DNA of 51,083 nucleotides from Anderseniella sp. Its GTDB lineage: Bacteria; Pseudomonadota; Alphaproteobacteria; Rhizobiales; Aestuariivirgaceae. Of this stretch, positions 18,989 through 27,856 are shown in pieces. Below the pieces are notes generated by a model, which worked only from the letters and a program-made list of their open reading frames with translations, was not told the DNA's origin and did not search any database. The translations under genes were made by a program, and so were the position numbers. How positions within the stretch are numbered: position 1 is the first letter of the stretch; each line of letters begins with the position of its first letter. The stretch covers positions 1 through 51,083 of the forward strand of contig DAOUPT010000021.1 in the NCBI GenBank assembly GCA_030626025.1, written 5' to 3'.

Positions 18989-19605
18989 TGCTGCTCATTC
19001 CATTCGCGCCGGGATTGCCTGATGATCTGAAAGGCTGATGACAGGAACAAACCGGCCATAATCCCAGCCACAATTAAATCGGGCCAGGCGGTTGCCGAGC
19101 CCCAAACCGCCAGTGCAGCGACCATCACTGCGACATTGCCTATGGCATCATTGCGCGAACACAGCCAGACCGAGCGGACATTGGCATCGCCATCTTTAAA
19201 CCGCGCCAAAATCAGCACGCTGGTTAGATTTGTGGCAAGGGCCAGAAATCCAATGACCCCCATAACCTCAGCCTTTGGCATCCCGATAAACAACACTGCA
19301 TAAACTGTCGAGCCGAATACCCACAGGCCCATGACGAGCAAGCTAACACCTTTGGCCAGCGCCGCCGTTGAGCGTACCCGCAATGTCGCCCCAATAACGG
19401 CCAGTGAAATGCCATAAGTCACCGCATCACCAAAAAAGTCCAGCGCATCAGCTTTCAGCGCTTGTGACCCGGCCAGTTGCCCGGCCGCCATCTCGACAAA
19501 AAACATGATGCCGTTCAGCGCGATGACAATCCACAAGCGCTTTTTATAATCGTCAGAAAGCCCGTCAAATGTTGTATTGCCGCCACAACCGCAACTACCA
19601 GCCAT
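18964..19605 (-). CDS. Cation diffusion facilitator, transmembrane domain only
   Basis: A 213-residue protein with about six hydrophobic helices. The helix-2 metal site is in KADALDFFGD and the helix-5 site in RNDAIGN, as expected for CDF exporters of Zn, Co, Cd or similar ions. The N-terminus carries a Cys-rich CGCGG motif and the C-terminus a short His-rich tail (EQHQHHTA). The cytoplasmic C-terminal metal-sensing domain of typical 300-residue CDFs is missing, so the short tails may do that work. Confidence 0.85.
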   Translation of the reverse strand: MAGSCGCGGNTTFDGLSDDYKKRLWIVIALNGIMFFVEMAAGQLAGSQALKADALDFFGDAVTYGISLAVIGATLRVRSTAALAKGVSLLVMGLWVFGSTVYAVLFIGMPKAEVMGVIGFLALATNLTSVLILARFKDGDANVRSVWLCSRNDAIGNVAVMVAALAVWGSATAWPDLIVAGIMAGLFLSSAFQIIRQSRREWNEQHQHHTASS

Positions 19606-19677
19606 TATTTCAGTCCTCTTGATCAGTCCACTACATTGCCATAACTGCAGGCTGAATACAGTTTGCCGCTGCTTATT

Positions 19678-20001
19678 TCAATCCGGCACTTCCGCCCGCT
19701 CATTCATCCCATAGTCCCGTATCACATGGGCAACGCGCAGTCGATAATCTTCGAAAACCTCGCTGCGTCCGGCAGTTTGCGCTGCCCGGTGTTTTTCCAG
19801 ATTGCGCCACTCAGTGATAGCAGCTTCGTCCCGGAAGAATGACAGGGATAGTATTTTCCCCTCATCAGTAAGGCTTTGAAATCTTTCTACTGAAATAAAC
19901 CCGTCAATCTGCTGCAAAAGCGGGCGCAGGCTGGCTGCAATGTCGAGGTATTGCTGTTTGCGACCCTCACGCAGTCGCACTTCGAAAATCACCGCAATCA
20001 T
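19678..20001 (-). CDS. Antibiotic biosynthesis monooxygenase (ABM) domain protein
   Basis: A 107-residue dimeric alpha-beta barrel protein: MIAVIFEVRLREG opening, GFISVERFQSL and the conserved EWRNLEKHRAAQ segment. Family members act as cofactor-free monooxygenases or as stress-related heme- or quinol-binding proteins; the substrate is unknown. Its ATG overlaps the NIPSNAP gene stop by 4 bp (ATGA), so the two are translated together under the divergent ArsR regulator. Confidence 0.85.
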   Translation of the reverse strand: MIAVIFEVRLREGRKQQYLDIAASLRPLLQQIDGFISVERFQSLTDEGKILSLSFFRDEAAITEWRNLEKHRAAQTAGRSEVFEDYRLRVAHVIRDYGMNERAEVPD

Positions 20002-20327
20002 GGCATCACTAGTTTTGCATGGGGGCCGGAAGCCAGTTTCAGAAAAGTTCGGTCTTCTCGCATAATAAATTTCTCCTTCTGGGCAAACTCGTAATTCTCT
20101 CTGCCCAATGAACTGGCCGATAACCGCGCCCGGTATTCCTCATAAGCGGCCAAATTTTCTATATTGTAAACCCCATAGGCCAGTGTGCTTGAGCCCTCAT
20201 GCGGTGCATAATAACCAACAAGGTTGCCGCCACACTGCGGAATTGCTTGCCCCCAATTTTGCGCATATTGAACAAATTGCGCCTTTTTGGTTGGGTCGAT
20301 GTGATAGCGGATGAAACAGGTAATCAT
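19998..20327 (-). CDS. NIPSNAP-family protein
   Basis: A 109-residue protein of the same dimeric alpha-beta barrel class as its partner: MITCFIRYHIDPTKKAQF, GNLVGYYAPHEG, AYGVYNIENLAAYEEYR and the terminal FLKLAS. The start at 20327 is set by AAAGGAG seven bases ahead; a longer open frame runs backwards through the promoter into the ArsR gene and is not coding. First gene of a two-gene unit. Confidence 0.87.
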   Translation of the reverse strand: MITCFIRYHIDPTKKAQFVQYAQNWGQAIPQCGGNLVGYYAPHEGSSTLAYGVYNIENLAAYEEYRARLSASSLGRENYEFAQKEKFIMREDRTFLKLASGPHAKLVMP

Positions 20328-20352
20328 ATTAGGCTCCTTTGTGTTGAACCCG

Positions 20353-20392
20353 ATTATATCCGTTTGACAGTCGATTATGTTTCGATTAACAT
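20353..20392. promoter_or_regulatory. Overlapping divergent promoters and ArsR operator
   Basis: On the plus strand TTGACA (20364-20369) is 17 bases from TAACAT (20387-20392), which puts the transcription start at about the A of the ArsR start codon (20399). On the minus strand TATAAT (20358-20353) serves the NIPSNAP/ABM unit. The dyad ATGTT-N6-AACAT (20377-20392) overlaps the plus-strand -10 and lies where the minus-strand -35 should be, so one bound regulator could block both directions. Confidence 0.55.
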
Positions 20393-20398
20393 CGAAGT

Positions 20399-21088
20399 AT
20401 GAAAGAAGGACCAGACATCGCATTAATAGGTTCGCTGATTGGCGACCCGGCGCGCGCCAACATGCTTGGCGCGCTGATGAGCGGCAAGGCATTGACTGCG
20501 ACCGAATTGGCCGCTGAAGCAGGCATCACTGCCCAAACTGCCAGCAGCCATTTAGGTAAGCTGGAAGCTGGTGGTCTGGTCCAAAAAAGCAAACAGGGCA
20601 GGCATCGCTATTTCTCGCTGGCCGATGATGATGTCGGTGCGGTGCTTGAAAGCCTGATGGGACTTGCAGCCCTCAAAGGCCACACAAGAGTGCGAACCGG
20701 CCCTAAAGACCCGGCTTTGCGGCGGGCGCGGGTTTGCTACAACCATCTGGCCGGTGAAATGGGTGTGCAAATGCTCGACAGCATGAAACAGCGCGGGTTT
20801 GTCGTCGAAGATGAGGATCAGCTTGAGCTGACAGTCAAGGGCCATCAGTTCGCCACCGGCCTTGGCATAAACCTCGATGCCCTGCGCAGCACCCGGCGCC
20901 CATTATGCAAATCATGCCTGGACTGGAGTGCCCGCCGCAGCCATCTGGCAGGGGCTCTCGGCACCGCATTACTTGAACATTTTTATAAAACCGGCTGGGC
21001 CGACCGTCTGGAGGGAACTCGCATTGTCACTTTCTCAAAAACCGGAGAGACCGAGTTTGCAAGACATTTTAAAATTGCGGAAGGATAA
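20399..21088 (+). CDS. ArsR-family winged-helix regulator with C-terminal extension
   Basis: A 229-residue protein. Residues about 5-90 form an ArsR winged helix (GDPARANMLGALM, ELAAEAGITAQTASSHLGKL, RHRYFSLA). The C-terminal half holds CKSCLDWSARRSHLAGALG, a cysteine-bearing segment typical of this regulator subgroup, perhaps a ligand or metal site. There is no convincing Shine-Dalgarno sequence upstream and the predicted transcript starts at or next to the ATG. It is 5 bp upstream of the GFA gene and divergent from the NIPSNAP/ABM pair. Confidence 0.88.
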   Translation: MKEGPDIALIGSLIGDPARANMLGALMSGKALTATELAAEAGITAQTASSHLGKLEAGGLVQKSKQGRHRYFSLADDDVGAVLESLMGLAALKGHTRVRTGPKDPALRRARVCYNHLAGEMGVQMLDSMKQRGFVVEDEDQLELTVKGHQFATGLGINLDALRSTRRPLCKSCLDWSARRSHLAGALGTALLEHFYKTGWADRLEGTRIVTFSKTGETEFARHFKIAEG

Positions 21089-21092
21089 TGCG

Positions 21093-21509
21093 ATGAAAAT
21101 ACCATTTACCGGCGGCTGCCTGTGCGGCGAAATCCGTTACGAATGTACTTGCGAACCCGAACTCATGTATTATTGCCACTGCACCGACTGCCGAAAAGCC
21201 AACGGCACCGCATTTCATGCTGGAATGTATATGAAGCGCGCAGGCTTTCAACTCACCAGCGGCACAATCAGGTCCTTTGCGCTGACCGCCGATAGCGGGC
21301 GAACCATTATCCGCTATTTTTGCGGCCACTGTGGTGCTCACATATATTCAGACAAAGGCATGGAAACCGAAATGATCTCGCTGAAAGCCGGGTCACTGGA
21401 CGAGCCCGAAATTTTCCAGCCTGACACAGAAATCTGGACAATGAGCAAAGTAAAATGGGCAACGCTGCCTGATGACCTTAAAAGTTTCATAAGAGGCCCG
21501 TTTGATTAA
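21093..21509 (+). CDS. GFA/CENP-V family zinc protein
   Basis: A 138-residue protein of the glutathione-dependent formaldehyde-activating enzyme family. The structural zinc cysteines are in GGCLCGEIRY, CHCTDC and CGHCGAHIY, all present. Some members help glutathione react with formaldehyde; many have unknown roles, so formaldehyde is only a possibility. The start at 21093 is fixed by AAGGA seven bases ahead and by the family N-terminus. It follows arsR by four bases and is surely co-transcribed. Confidence 0.9.
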   Translation: MKIPFTGGCLCGEIRYECTCEPELMYYCHCTDCRKANGTAFHAGMYMKRAGFQLTSGTIRSFALTADSGRTIIRYFCGHCGAHIYSDKGMETEMISLKAGSLDEPEIFQPDTEIWTMSKVKWATLPDDLKSFIRGPFD

Positions 21510-21546
21510 GGGGGATTTTCTCACCGAAGGTTTCAAAAAGCTGCCC

Positions 21547-22821
21547 TCAATCCGCCTTGCGGCTGCGTAGAGCTGTCTCGGTCTCTTGAATATAATTGCG
21601 TGTTGGCTGCGAAGTGGATTGTTTTTTAACAATCTGGATCTGGAAGTTGAAAAGCTTGCCATGTCGAAAGCTCAGCTCTGAAGTGGCAAGATAAAGATCC
21701 CACATCCGAAAAAACCGTTCATCGTAAAGGGCAACCACCTTGTCGCGGTTGGCATTAAAGCGTTGTCGCCAGTGTTTCAGCGTATCGGCATAATGATAAG
21801 TCAAAATCTCGATGTCCTTGACCAGAAGGCCGCTCTTTTCGATGGCTCGCAGTGTTTCAGATAGCGCCGGAATATGCCCGTTGGGGAAAATGTACTTGTC
21901 AACGAACGGTGGATTGAACCTATTGGGCTTTGCCCGCCCGATTGAATGCAGGACAAAAACACCGTCATCTTTCATTAAGCGCTTGGCAGTTAAAAAATAA
22001 GATAGAAAATTCTGAGGCCCGACATGTTCAAACATTCCGATTGAAACCAGTCTGTCAAATGTGCCCGTTATTTCACGGTAGTCACGAAGGTTAAATCGTA
22101 CTCTATCGCCCAATCCCAATGCTTGGGCTCGCTGCTGTGCCACCCTTTGCTGTTCTATCGAGAGGGTGACGCCGGTAACATCAACATCAAAATATTGCGC
22201 CAAAAACAATCCCGTTCCGCCCCATCCACAGCCAATGTCAAGAACCCTGTTTCCGGGCTCCAATAACATTTTTGCCGCGATATGGCGCTTCTTGGCGCTT
22301 TGGGCTTCCTCAAGGCTGACATCGGGGTTTTCAAAATAAGCACAGGAATATTGCAGATCATCATCGAGAAAAAGACGAAACAGCTTTTCATCCAGGTCAT
22401 AATGATGGGCGACATTGCGCTGAGCGGTTTCACGAGCAATGTGTCGCCGCCAGAACCGTGTCAACATACGCCAGAAAGTCAGGGCAATTGCAGGAACAGT
22501 CGCAAAGCTTTTGGATTTGTTGATCTTGATAATCTCAATAAAGGCATCAAGGTCACCGCCTTTAATAACCATACGGTTATTCATATACATCTCAGCAAAC
22601 TTGAGTTCGGGGTCCAAATAAATATCCCGCGCTGCCTGAGCATCTTTTAACTCAACGCTCGCCTCTGGAGCGCTGCCATCGCCATAAATCTCTCTAATGC
22701 CGCACGCAAAGCGTACATTCAGCGTTCCTTTGCGCACCGCTCTGGCCATCGTTGCGCTGAACAGGCGTTCAAACATACCTAGTGACGGCTTATGTGTTTG
22801 TAAAGAATGAGACAATGGCAT
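21547..22821 (-). CDS. cfa: Cyclopropane-fatty-acyl-phospholipid synthase family methyltransferase
   Basis: A 424-residue SAM-dependent enzyme expected to add a methylene bridge to unsaturated membrane acyl chains. The SAM site is VLDIGCGWGGTG, followed by GVTLSIEQQRVAQQRA and the family segment SIGMFEHVGPQNF; HSIGRAKPN and FIFPNGHIPALSE-like residues (YIFPNGHIPALSE) mark the C-terminal half. GGAG lies eight bases before the ATG. Close relatives methylate acyl chains in other ways, so the exact product is likely but not certain. Confidence 0.9.
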   Translation of the reverse strand: MPLSHSLQTHKPSLGMFERLFSATMARAVRKGTLNVRFACGIREIYGDGSAPEASVELKDAQAARDIYLDPELKFAEMYMNNRMVIKGGDLDAFIEIIKINKSKSFATVPAIALTFWRMLTRFWRRHIARETAQRNVAHHYDLDEKLFRLFLDDDLQYSCAYFENPDVSLEEAQSAKKRHIAAKMLLEPGNRVLDIGCGWGGTGLFLAQYFDVDVTGVTLSIEQQRVAQQRAQALGLGDRVRFNLRDYREITGTFDRLVSIGMFEHVGPQNFLSYFLTAKRLMKDDGVFVLHSIGRAKPNRFNPPFVDKYIFPNGHIPALSETLRAIEKSGLLVKDIEILTYHYADTLKHWRQRFNANRDKVVALYDERFFRMWDLYLATSELSFRHGKLFNFQIQIVKKQSTSQPTRNYIQETETALRSRKAD

Positions 22822-22937
22822 TTGATTACTCCGGCCAATAAACTCCGCACTCCCAGTATAATGTACACACTATGCTGAGAATTGGAAGATTACATGGCAA
22901 TTTGCAGGGGCAAATTTGAACCGGTGCTCAAAATGCC

Positions 22938-23585
22938 TTACCCGTCCGTCTCCAGCCGGTGATCCAGATAATCCGCACAAATGCCGGTCAGTTCATCAAC
23001 CTTGTCGGTAAAGAAGTGGTTGGTACCGGGCATTTCAACATGGGTGATCTCAATGCCTTTTTGGGCTTGCAGCTTTTCAACCAGCGCATCGCTGGATTCT
23101 TTTGGCGTAACCGCATCAACTTCACCGGTAACAAACAGGCCGGAAGTCGGGCAGGGGGCCAGGAATGAGAAATCATAATGTTTGGCCAACGGGGCGACAG
23201 ATATAAATCCGTCAATCTCGGGTCGGCGCATCAGCAATTGCATCGAAATCCAGGCACCAAATGAAATCCCGGCAATCCAGCACGCCCGGGCCTCTTTGTT
23301 AAACCCTTGAACCCAGTCAAGTGCCGCAGCAGAGTCGGCCAGCTCACCAGCACCATTTTCAAACAACCCTTGCGATTTGCCAACGCCTCGAAAATTAAAC
23401 CGCAAAACTGAAAACCCGCGGGCCATGAACATGTAGTGCAGGGAATGGGCAATCTGGTTATTCATCGTGCCGCCAAACTGCGGATGCGGATGCAGGATCA
23501 AGGCTATAGGGGCCTGTCTTTCCGCAGATTGATGGTAACGCCCTTCAATACGACCAGCAGGGCCGGTAAAAATAACTTCTGGCAT
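22938..23585 (-). CDS. Alpha/beta hydrolase (COG2945-like)
   Basis: A 215-residue small serine hydrolase. The oxyanion/early segment is LILHPHPQFGGTMNN, the nucleophile elbow GISFGA, the acid D in GEVDAVTP and the base H in GTNHFF, so the triad is complete. Start at 23585 gives MPEVIFTG; the upstream frame is unlike the family. It is divergent from iscR, 271 bp apart. Substrate unknown. Confidence 0.88.
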   Translation of the reverse strand: MPEVIFTGPAGRIEGRYHQSAERQAPIALILHPHPQFGGTMNNQIAHSLHYMFMARGFSVLRFNFRGVGKSQGLFENGAGELADSAAALDWVQGFNKEARACWIAGISFGAWISMQLLMRRPEIDGFISVAPLAKHYDFSFLAPCPTSGLFVTGEVDAVTPKESSDALVEKLQAQKGIEITHVEMPGTNHFFTDKVDELTGICADYLDHRLETDG

Positions 23586-23662
23586 AAAAAAACCTTGTTT
23601 TGTCGGGCCGATAATATTGCAAAAAATCTGCGTCAAAAAAACCGATCCACAGAATGGCAAGA

Positions 23663-23687
23663 GTAGTTGACTCTTTTGATCGGGTTT
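23663..23687 (+). promoter_or_regulatory. Predicted type 1 IscR site and iscR-suf promoter
   Basis: This 25-bp segment, core GTTGACT-N6-ATCGGG, matches 20 of 25 positions of the E. coli type 1 IscR consensus (ATASYYGACTRWWWYAGTCRRSTAT). TTGACT at 23667-23672 would be the -35 element and TATATC at 23690-23695 the -10 after 17 bases. The resulting leader before the iscR GTG at 23857 would be about 155 nt. Confidence 0.7.
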
Positions 23688-23856
23688 AATATATCAGTAT
23701 TAACGAATATAAATTGGTGAAAACTGATTGTTGCGTTTCTGTTGTTACCGGCTCTAGGAAAATCTGCTTTCTCTCTACACAAAAAGAAGGGTAAAAAGCA
23801 AGTTTTCTTACCAAAAATCGTGCAAATACAACTCGAAAGTTCAAAGGATAAGCCCC

Positions 23857-24333
23857 GTGAAACTGTCAACCAAAGGACGTTATGCCGTTATGGCAATGGC
23901 AGATATCGCCCTTAACGCCAATGGAGCGCCGGTTTCGCTTGCCGCAATCGCCCAAAGACAGGATATTTCACAAGAATATCTGGAGCAACTTTTTGGAAAA
24001 TTGCGCAAAAAGAAACTGGTAACCAGTGTGCGCGGACCGCGCGGCGGATATTTACTGGCCAAACAGCCTGAAGATATTGTTGTGGCTGATATTGTGCTTG
24101 CTGCTGATGAACCTCTGACGGTGACCCGATGTCAGGACGGTGATGCGGTTTCTGGTTGTATTGGCGGCGATAAATGCGTCACCCATGAGCTTTGGGCAGC
24201 TCTTGGTCGCCAGATTTACGGGTTTTTGGCCGCGGTCACCCTCGATGATGTCATTGCCAAACGTAATTTGGCCCTGCAAGCCTCAATCCGTCGGGCAAAA
24301 GCGGGACCAACCACAATAGCGGTAGGTGGCTGA
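23857..24333 (+). CDS. iscR: Fe-S cluster-sensing Rrf2 regulator IscR
   Basis: A 158-residue Rrf2-type winged-helix regulator: MKLSTKGRYAVMAMADIA, DISQEYLEQLFGKLRK and GPRGGYLLA. The cluster ligands are C92, C101, C107 and H110; the first gap is eight residues instead of five as in E. coli IscR, while C-x5-C-x2-H is kept. With a bound [2Fe-2S] cluster it would repress the operon, relieving repression when cluster supply falls. GTG start with AAAGGA ahead. The four-ligand set favours IscR over RirA. Confidence 0.92.
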   Translation: MKLSTKGRYAVMAMADIALNANGAPVSLAAIAQRQDISQEYLEQLFGKLRKKKLVTSVRGPRGGYLLAKQPEDIVVADIVLAADEPLTVTRCQDGDAVSGCIGGDKCVTHELWAALGRQIYGFLAAVTLDDVIAKRNLALQASIRRAKAGPTTIAVGG

Positions 24334-24334
24334 T

Positions 24335-25456
24335 ATGCGCACCTATCTTGACCATAATGCAACAACCCCGCTGCGACCGGAAGCCCGGGCTGCGATACTT
24401 GACGCCTTTGATCTGGGCGGTAATCCGTCATCGATCTACACAGAAGGGCGCGCCGCCCGGGCGCTGGTCGAAAAGGCCCGCAAAACCATTGCCGACCAGC
24501 TTGGGGTAATCCCGGCCATGGTCATTTTCACCGGCGTTGGCACTGAAGCAAATAATTTTGCCATTAAGGGCGCAAAAGTCGATCGTATCGTAATTTCAGC
24601 GGTGGAGCATTCCTGCGTACTTGAAGCGGCCAATGCAACCGGCAAACCGGTTGAAATTGTACCAGTCTCACAGGGTGGGGTCATAGACCTTGAGGCGCTT
24701 GAAAAGACGTTGGCGTCAGGCAATGGCAAAGCCCTTGTCTGCCTGATGCTGGCCAACAATGAAACCGGTGCCCTACAGCCGGTCCGTGAAGCTGCAGCCA
24801 TTGCCCACCAATATGGCGCACTGATACATACTGATGCGGTACAGGCTTTAGGCAAAATTCCGGTTAATTTCGGCTTGCTTGGCGTTGATATGATGGCCTT
24901 GTCTGCCCACAAAGTTGGCGGCCCGCAAGGCACTGGTGCTTTGATACTGCGCGATGGTGTGGTGCTTGAAAAGTTGATTCATGGTGGCGGGCAGGAGCTT
25001 GGCCGCAGAGGTGGCACTGAAAATGTTGCAGGAATTGTAGGCTTTGCAGCAGCAACCAGTGCAGCATATAAAAATGAGCCTGATATCAAAGCCTTACGTG
25101 ATTTGTTTGAATCAAAATTGCAGGAAGTTTCACCCGGTGTAACAATCTTTTCGAGCGCGGTTGACCGCCTGCCAAACACATCTTATATCGCGCTGGAAAG
25201 TTTAAAGGCTCAAACGACATTGATTAATCTCGATCTGGAAGGCATTGCGGTTTCAACCGGCTCGGCCTGCTCATCAGGCAAAGTAACCGGCTCGCGGGTA
25301 CTTGCCGAAATGGGCGTCAGTGAAGCATTGCGGGCCTGCGCCCTGCGCATCAGTTTCGGTTGGACATCAACGCAAGCAGACGTCACAAAATTCATCGAAG
25401 TCTGGCAACAACTGGTTGCCCGAAATAGTAAAAACGAACAAAGCACAGCGGCTTAA
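24335..25456 (+). CDS. Class I (IscS/NifS-like) cysteine desulfurase
   Basis: A 373-residue PLP enzyme that takes sulfur from cysteine. Motifs: YLDHNATTP at the N-terminus, the PLP lysine K193 in [10 protein letters not shown], and the catalytic C312 in STGSACSSG on the long loop of class I enzymes. ATG at 24335 follows AGGTGG by five bases and lies just after the iscR stop; an in-frame GTG at 24326 would overlap iscR. It is distinct from the class II SufS encoded downstream, giving the cluster two sulfur donors. Confidence 0.93.
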   Translation: MRTYLDHNATTPLRPEARAAILDAFDLGGNPSSIYTEGRAARALVEKARKTIADQLGVIPAMVIFTGVGTEANNFAIKGAKVDRIVISAVEHSCVLEAANATGKPVEIVPVSQGGVIDLEALEKTLASGNGKALVCLMLANNETGALQPVREAAAIAHQYGALIHTDAVQALGKIPVNFGLLGVDMMALSAHKVGGPQGTGALILRDGVVLEKLIHGGGQELGRRGGTENVAGIVGFAAATSAAYKNEPDIKALRDLFESKLQEVSPGVTIFSSAVDRLPNTSYIALESLKAQTTLINLDLEGIAVSTGSACSSGKVTGSRVLAEMGVSEALRACALRISFGWTSTQADVTKFIEVWQQLVARNSKNEQSTAA

Positions 25457-25480
25457 AACGGCGCCTTGAGAAAGAAATAA

Positions 25481-25523
25481 GCTCTTCCCTAAAAGTGGGA
25501 ACCGGGTTTCGGATAAGAAGAGC
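25481..25523. repeat. Palindromic element in the leader of sufB
   Basis: GCTCTTC (25481-25487) pairs with GAAGAGC (25517-25523) around an inner part with further short pairs (CCC/GGG, CCG/CGG) and the sequence AAAAGTGGGAACCGGGTTTCGG. From memory, that inner sequence resembles a dispersed intergenic repeat of Rhizobiales genomes. It sits 16 bases before the sufB start codon, inside the operon. Confidence 0.55.
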
Positions 25524-25539
25524 GAAAAGGATAAAAAGT

Positions 25540-27060
25540 ATGGCAGATTTAGATACCATTGAACGCGTAAAAGAAATCGAAGTTGATAAATACAAATACG
25601 GCTTTGAAACCGACATTGAATCCGACCTGGCCCCCAAAGGCCTTTCTGAAGATGTTATCCGCTTTATCTCAGCCAAAAAAGGCGAACCGGAATGGATGTT
25701 GGAATGGCGTCTGGACGCCTATCGCCGCTGGCTGACTATGGAGGAGCCTTCATGGGCCAAAGTCGATTATCCCAAGGTGGATTTTGATGACCTCTATTAC
25801 TATGCCGCACCAAAGGGTTTTGACGAAAACGGCCCCAACAGTCTTGATGAAGTCGACCCTGAATTGCTGCGCACTTATGAAAAGCTCGGCATTTCCCTGA
25901 AAGAGCAGGAAATTCTCGCTGGTGTGCGCCGTCAGGACGAACCTTCCAAGCTTGATGACCAGGGCCTCAACATCCCCAAAGGCGCTGTAGCCGTTGATGC
26001 AGTGTTTGACAGTGTGTCTGTTGTCACCACCTTTAAAAAGGAGTTGGCCAAAGCCGGTGTGATCTTCTGCCCGATTTCCGAAGCCCTGCGTGATCATCCT
26101 GATTTGGTCAAAAAGTACCTCGGCACTGTCGTACCGGTGTCAGACAATTTCTATGCAACCCTCAATTCAGCAGTATTTTCCGACGGGTCATTCGTCTACA
26201 TACCGCCGGGCGTTCGCTGCCCGATGGAACTGTCGACCTATTTCCGCATCAATGAGAAAAACACCGGCCAGTTCGAGCGCACATTGATCATCGCTGATAA
26301 AGGCTCTTACGTTTCGTACCTTGAAGGCTGCACGGCTCCGATGCGCGACGAAAACCAGCTTCATGCCGCCGTGGTTGAGTTGGTGCTGCTCGAAGATGCC
26401 GAAATCAAATACTCCACCGTGCAAAACTGGTATCCCGGCAATGCGGAAGGCAAGGGCGGTATCTACAACTTCGTCACCAAGCGCGCTGACTGCCGCGGTG
26501 ATAATTCCAAAGTATCCTGGACCCAGGTCGAAACAGGTTCTGCCGTCACCTGGAAATACCCGTCCTGTATCCTGCGCGGTGATAATTCGTCAGGCGAGTT
26601 CTATTCAATCGCCGTTTCAAACGGCCGCCAGCAGATCGACAGCGGCACCAAGATGATCCATCTCGGCAAGAACACCTCCAGCCGCATCATCTCCAAGGGT
26701 ATATCGGCTGGTAAGTCCTCAAACACCTATCGTGGCATCGTCTCAGCCCATCGCAAAGCCACCGGCGCAAGAAATTTCACCCAGTGTGACAGCCTGCTGA
26801 TTGGTGATAAATGCTCGGCCCACACGGTCCCCTATATCGAGGCTAAAACCCCAACCGCCCAGTTTGAACACGAAGCCACCACATCAAAAATCTCCGATGA
26901 GCAGCTTTTCTACTGCAAAGCCCGCGGCATCAACGAAGAAGAAGCCGTAGCCCTAATCGTCAACGGTTTTGCCCGCGATGTTATTCAACAACTACCAATG
27001 GAATTCATGGCCGAAACCCAGCGTCTCATAGGCATCAGCCTCGAAGGCAGTGTCGGCTAA
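25540..27060 (+). CDS. sufB: SufB, Fe-S scaffold subunit
   Basis: A 506-residue scaffold that assembles clusters with SufC and SufD. Core family motifs are present, including [27 protein letters not shown] and the C-terminal [16 protein letters not shown], whose TQC cysteine matches the essential cluster-building cysteine of E. coli SufB, and the closing [13 protein letters not shown]. The start at 25540 (MADLDTIE) has AAAAGG nine to ten bases ahead; a longer frame starting at 25495 would translate the palindromic leader element. Confidence 0.97.
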   Translation: MADLDTIERVKEIEVDKYKYGFETDIESDLAPKGLSEDVIRFISAKKGEPEWMLEWRLDAYRRWLTMEEPSWAKVDYPKVDFDDLYYYAAPKGFDENGPNSLDEVDPELLRTYEKLGISLKEQEILAGVRRQDEPSKLDDQGLNIPKGAVAVDAVFDSVSVVTTFKKELAKAGVIFCPISEALRDHPDLVKKYLGTVVPVSDNFYATLNSAVFSDGSFVYIPPGVRCPMELSTYFRINEKNTGQFERTLIIADKGSYVSYLEGCTAPMRDENQLHAAVVELVLLEDAEIKYSTVQNWYPGNAEGKGGIYNFVTKRADCRGDNSKVSWTQVETGSAVTWKYPSCILRGDNSSGEFYSIAVSNGRQQIDSGTKMIHLGKNTSSRIISKGISAGKSSNTYRGIVSAHRKATGARNFTQCDSLLIGDKCSAHTVPYIEAKTPTAQFEHEATTSKISDEQLFYCKARGINEEEAVALIVNGFARDVIQQLPMEFMAETQRLIGISLEGSVG

Positions 27061-27088
27061 CCAACGAATTGAACGAGAAAGAAACAAA

Positions 27089-27856
27089 ATGTTAGAAATT
27101 AAAAACCTTCATGCCAAAGTCGCATCAAGTGTTGAAGAAGAGGGCACTGAAATCCTTCGGGGGATTAGCCTGACTGTCAACCCTGGTGAGGTTCATGCGA
27201 TTATGGGGCCGAACGGGTCTGGTAAATCTACCCTGTCTTACATTCTGTCCGGCAAGGACGGATATGAAGTTACAGAGGGTTCGGTGACATATAATGGGGA
27301 AGATCTTCTCGATAAAGAGGCCGATGAACGCGCCGCTGCCGGTATCTTTCTGGCCTTTCAATATCCGGTCGAGATCCCCGGTGTTGCCACCATGCAGTTC
27401 CTGAAAACCGCGCTGAATTCGCAACGCAAAGCCCGTGGAGAAGATGAACTTTCAACCCCGGACCTGATGCGACTGGTGCGGGAAAAGTCGCAAATGCTGA
27501 AAGTCAAACCGGAAATGCTCAAGCGTCCGGTCAATGTCGGCTTTTCCGGCGGCGAGAAAAAGCGGGTGGAAATACTGCAAATGGCGGTTCTTGAACCAAC
27601 TCTCTGTATTCTTGATGAAACCGATTCCGGTCTTGATATTGATGCCCTGCGCGTGGTTGCCGAAGGCGTCAACGCTCTTCGTTCACCAGACCGGGCAATG
27701 ATTATCATCACCCACTACCAGCGCCTGCTTGATTACATCGTGCCTGATAAAGTACACGTCCTGTCAAAAGGAAAAATCGTTAATTCAGGTGGAAAAGAAT
27801 TGGCGCTTGAGTTGGAAAAAGACGGTTATGCCGCTTATGAGGTCGATGCAGCATGA
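27089..27856 (+). CDS. sufC: SufC, ABC-type ATPase of the SufBCD complex
   Basis: A 255-residue soluble ATPase. Walker A is GPNGSGKST (residues 40-48), the signature is FSGGEKKR, and Walker B reads LCILDETDSGLD, the Suf-specific form. It drives conformational change of SufB-SufD. The ATG at 27089 lies 28 bases after sufB; its 3' end overlaps sufD by 4 bp. Confidence 0.97.
   Translation: MLEIKNLHAKVASSVEEEGTEILRGISLTVNPGEVHAIMGPNGSGKSTLSYILSGKDGYEVTEGSVTYNGEDLLDKEADERAAAGIFLAFQYPVEIPGVATMQFLKTALNSQRKARGEDELSTPDLMRLVREKSQMLKVKPEMLKRPVNVGFSGGEKKRVEILQMAVLEPTLCILDETDSGLDIDALRVVAEGVNALRSPDRAMIIITHYQRLLDYIVPDKVHVLSKGKIVNSGGKELALELEKDGYAAYEVDAA

Noticed and set aside
20328-20492. Longer N-terminus for the NIPSNAP gene
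   Set aside because: It would run through the divergent promoter and the ArsR coding region; the ATG at 20327 has an excellent AAAGGAG.
20877-21092. Longer N-terminus for the GFA protein
   Set aside because: This part lies inside the ArsR gene in another frame; the family N-terminus begins at 21093.
23857-24333. RirA instead of IscR
   Set aside because: Both share three cysteines, but the C-x5-C-x2-H ligand ending, the type 1 site and the suf context favour IscR.
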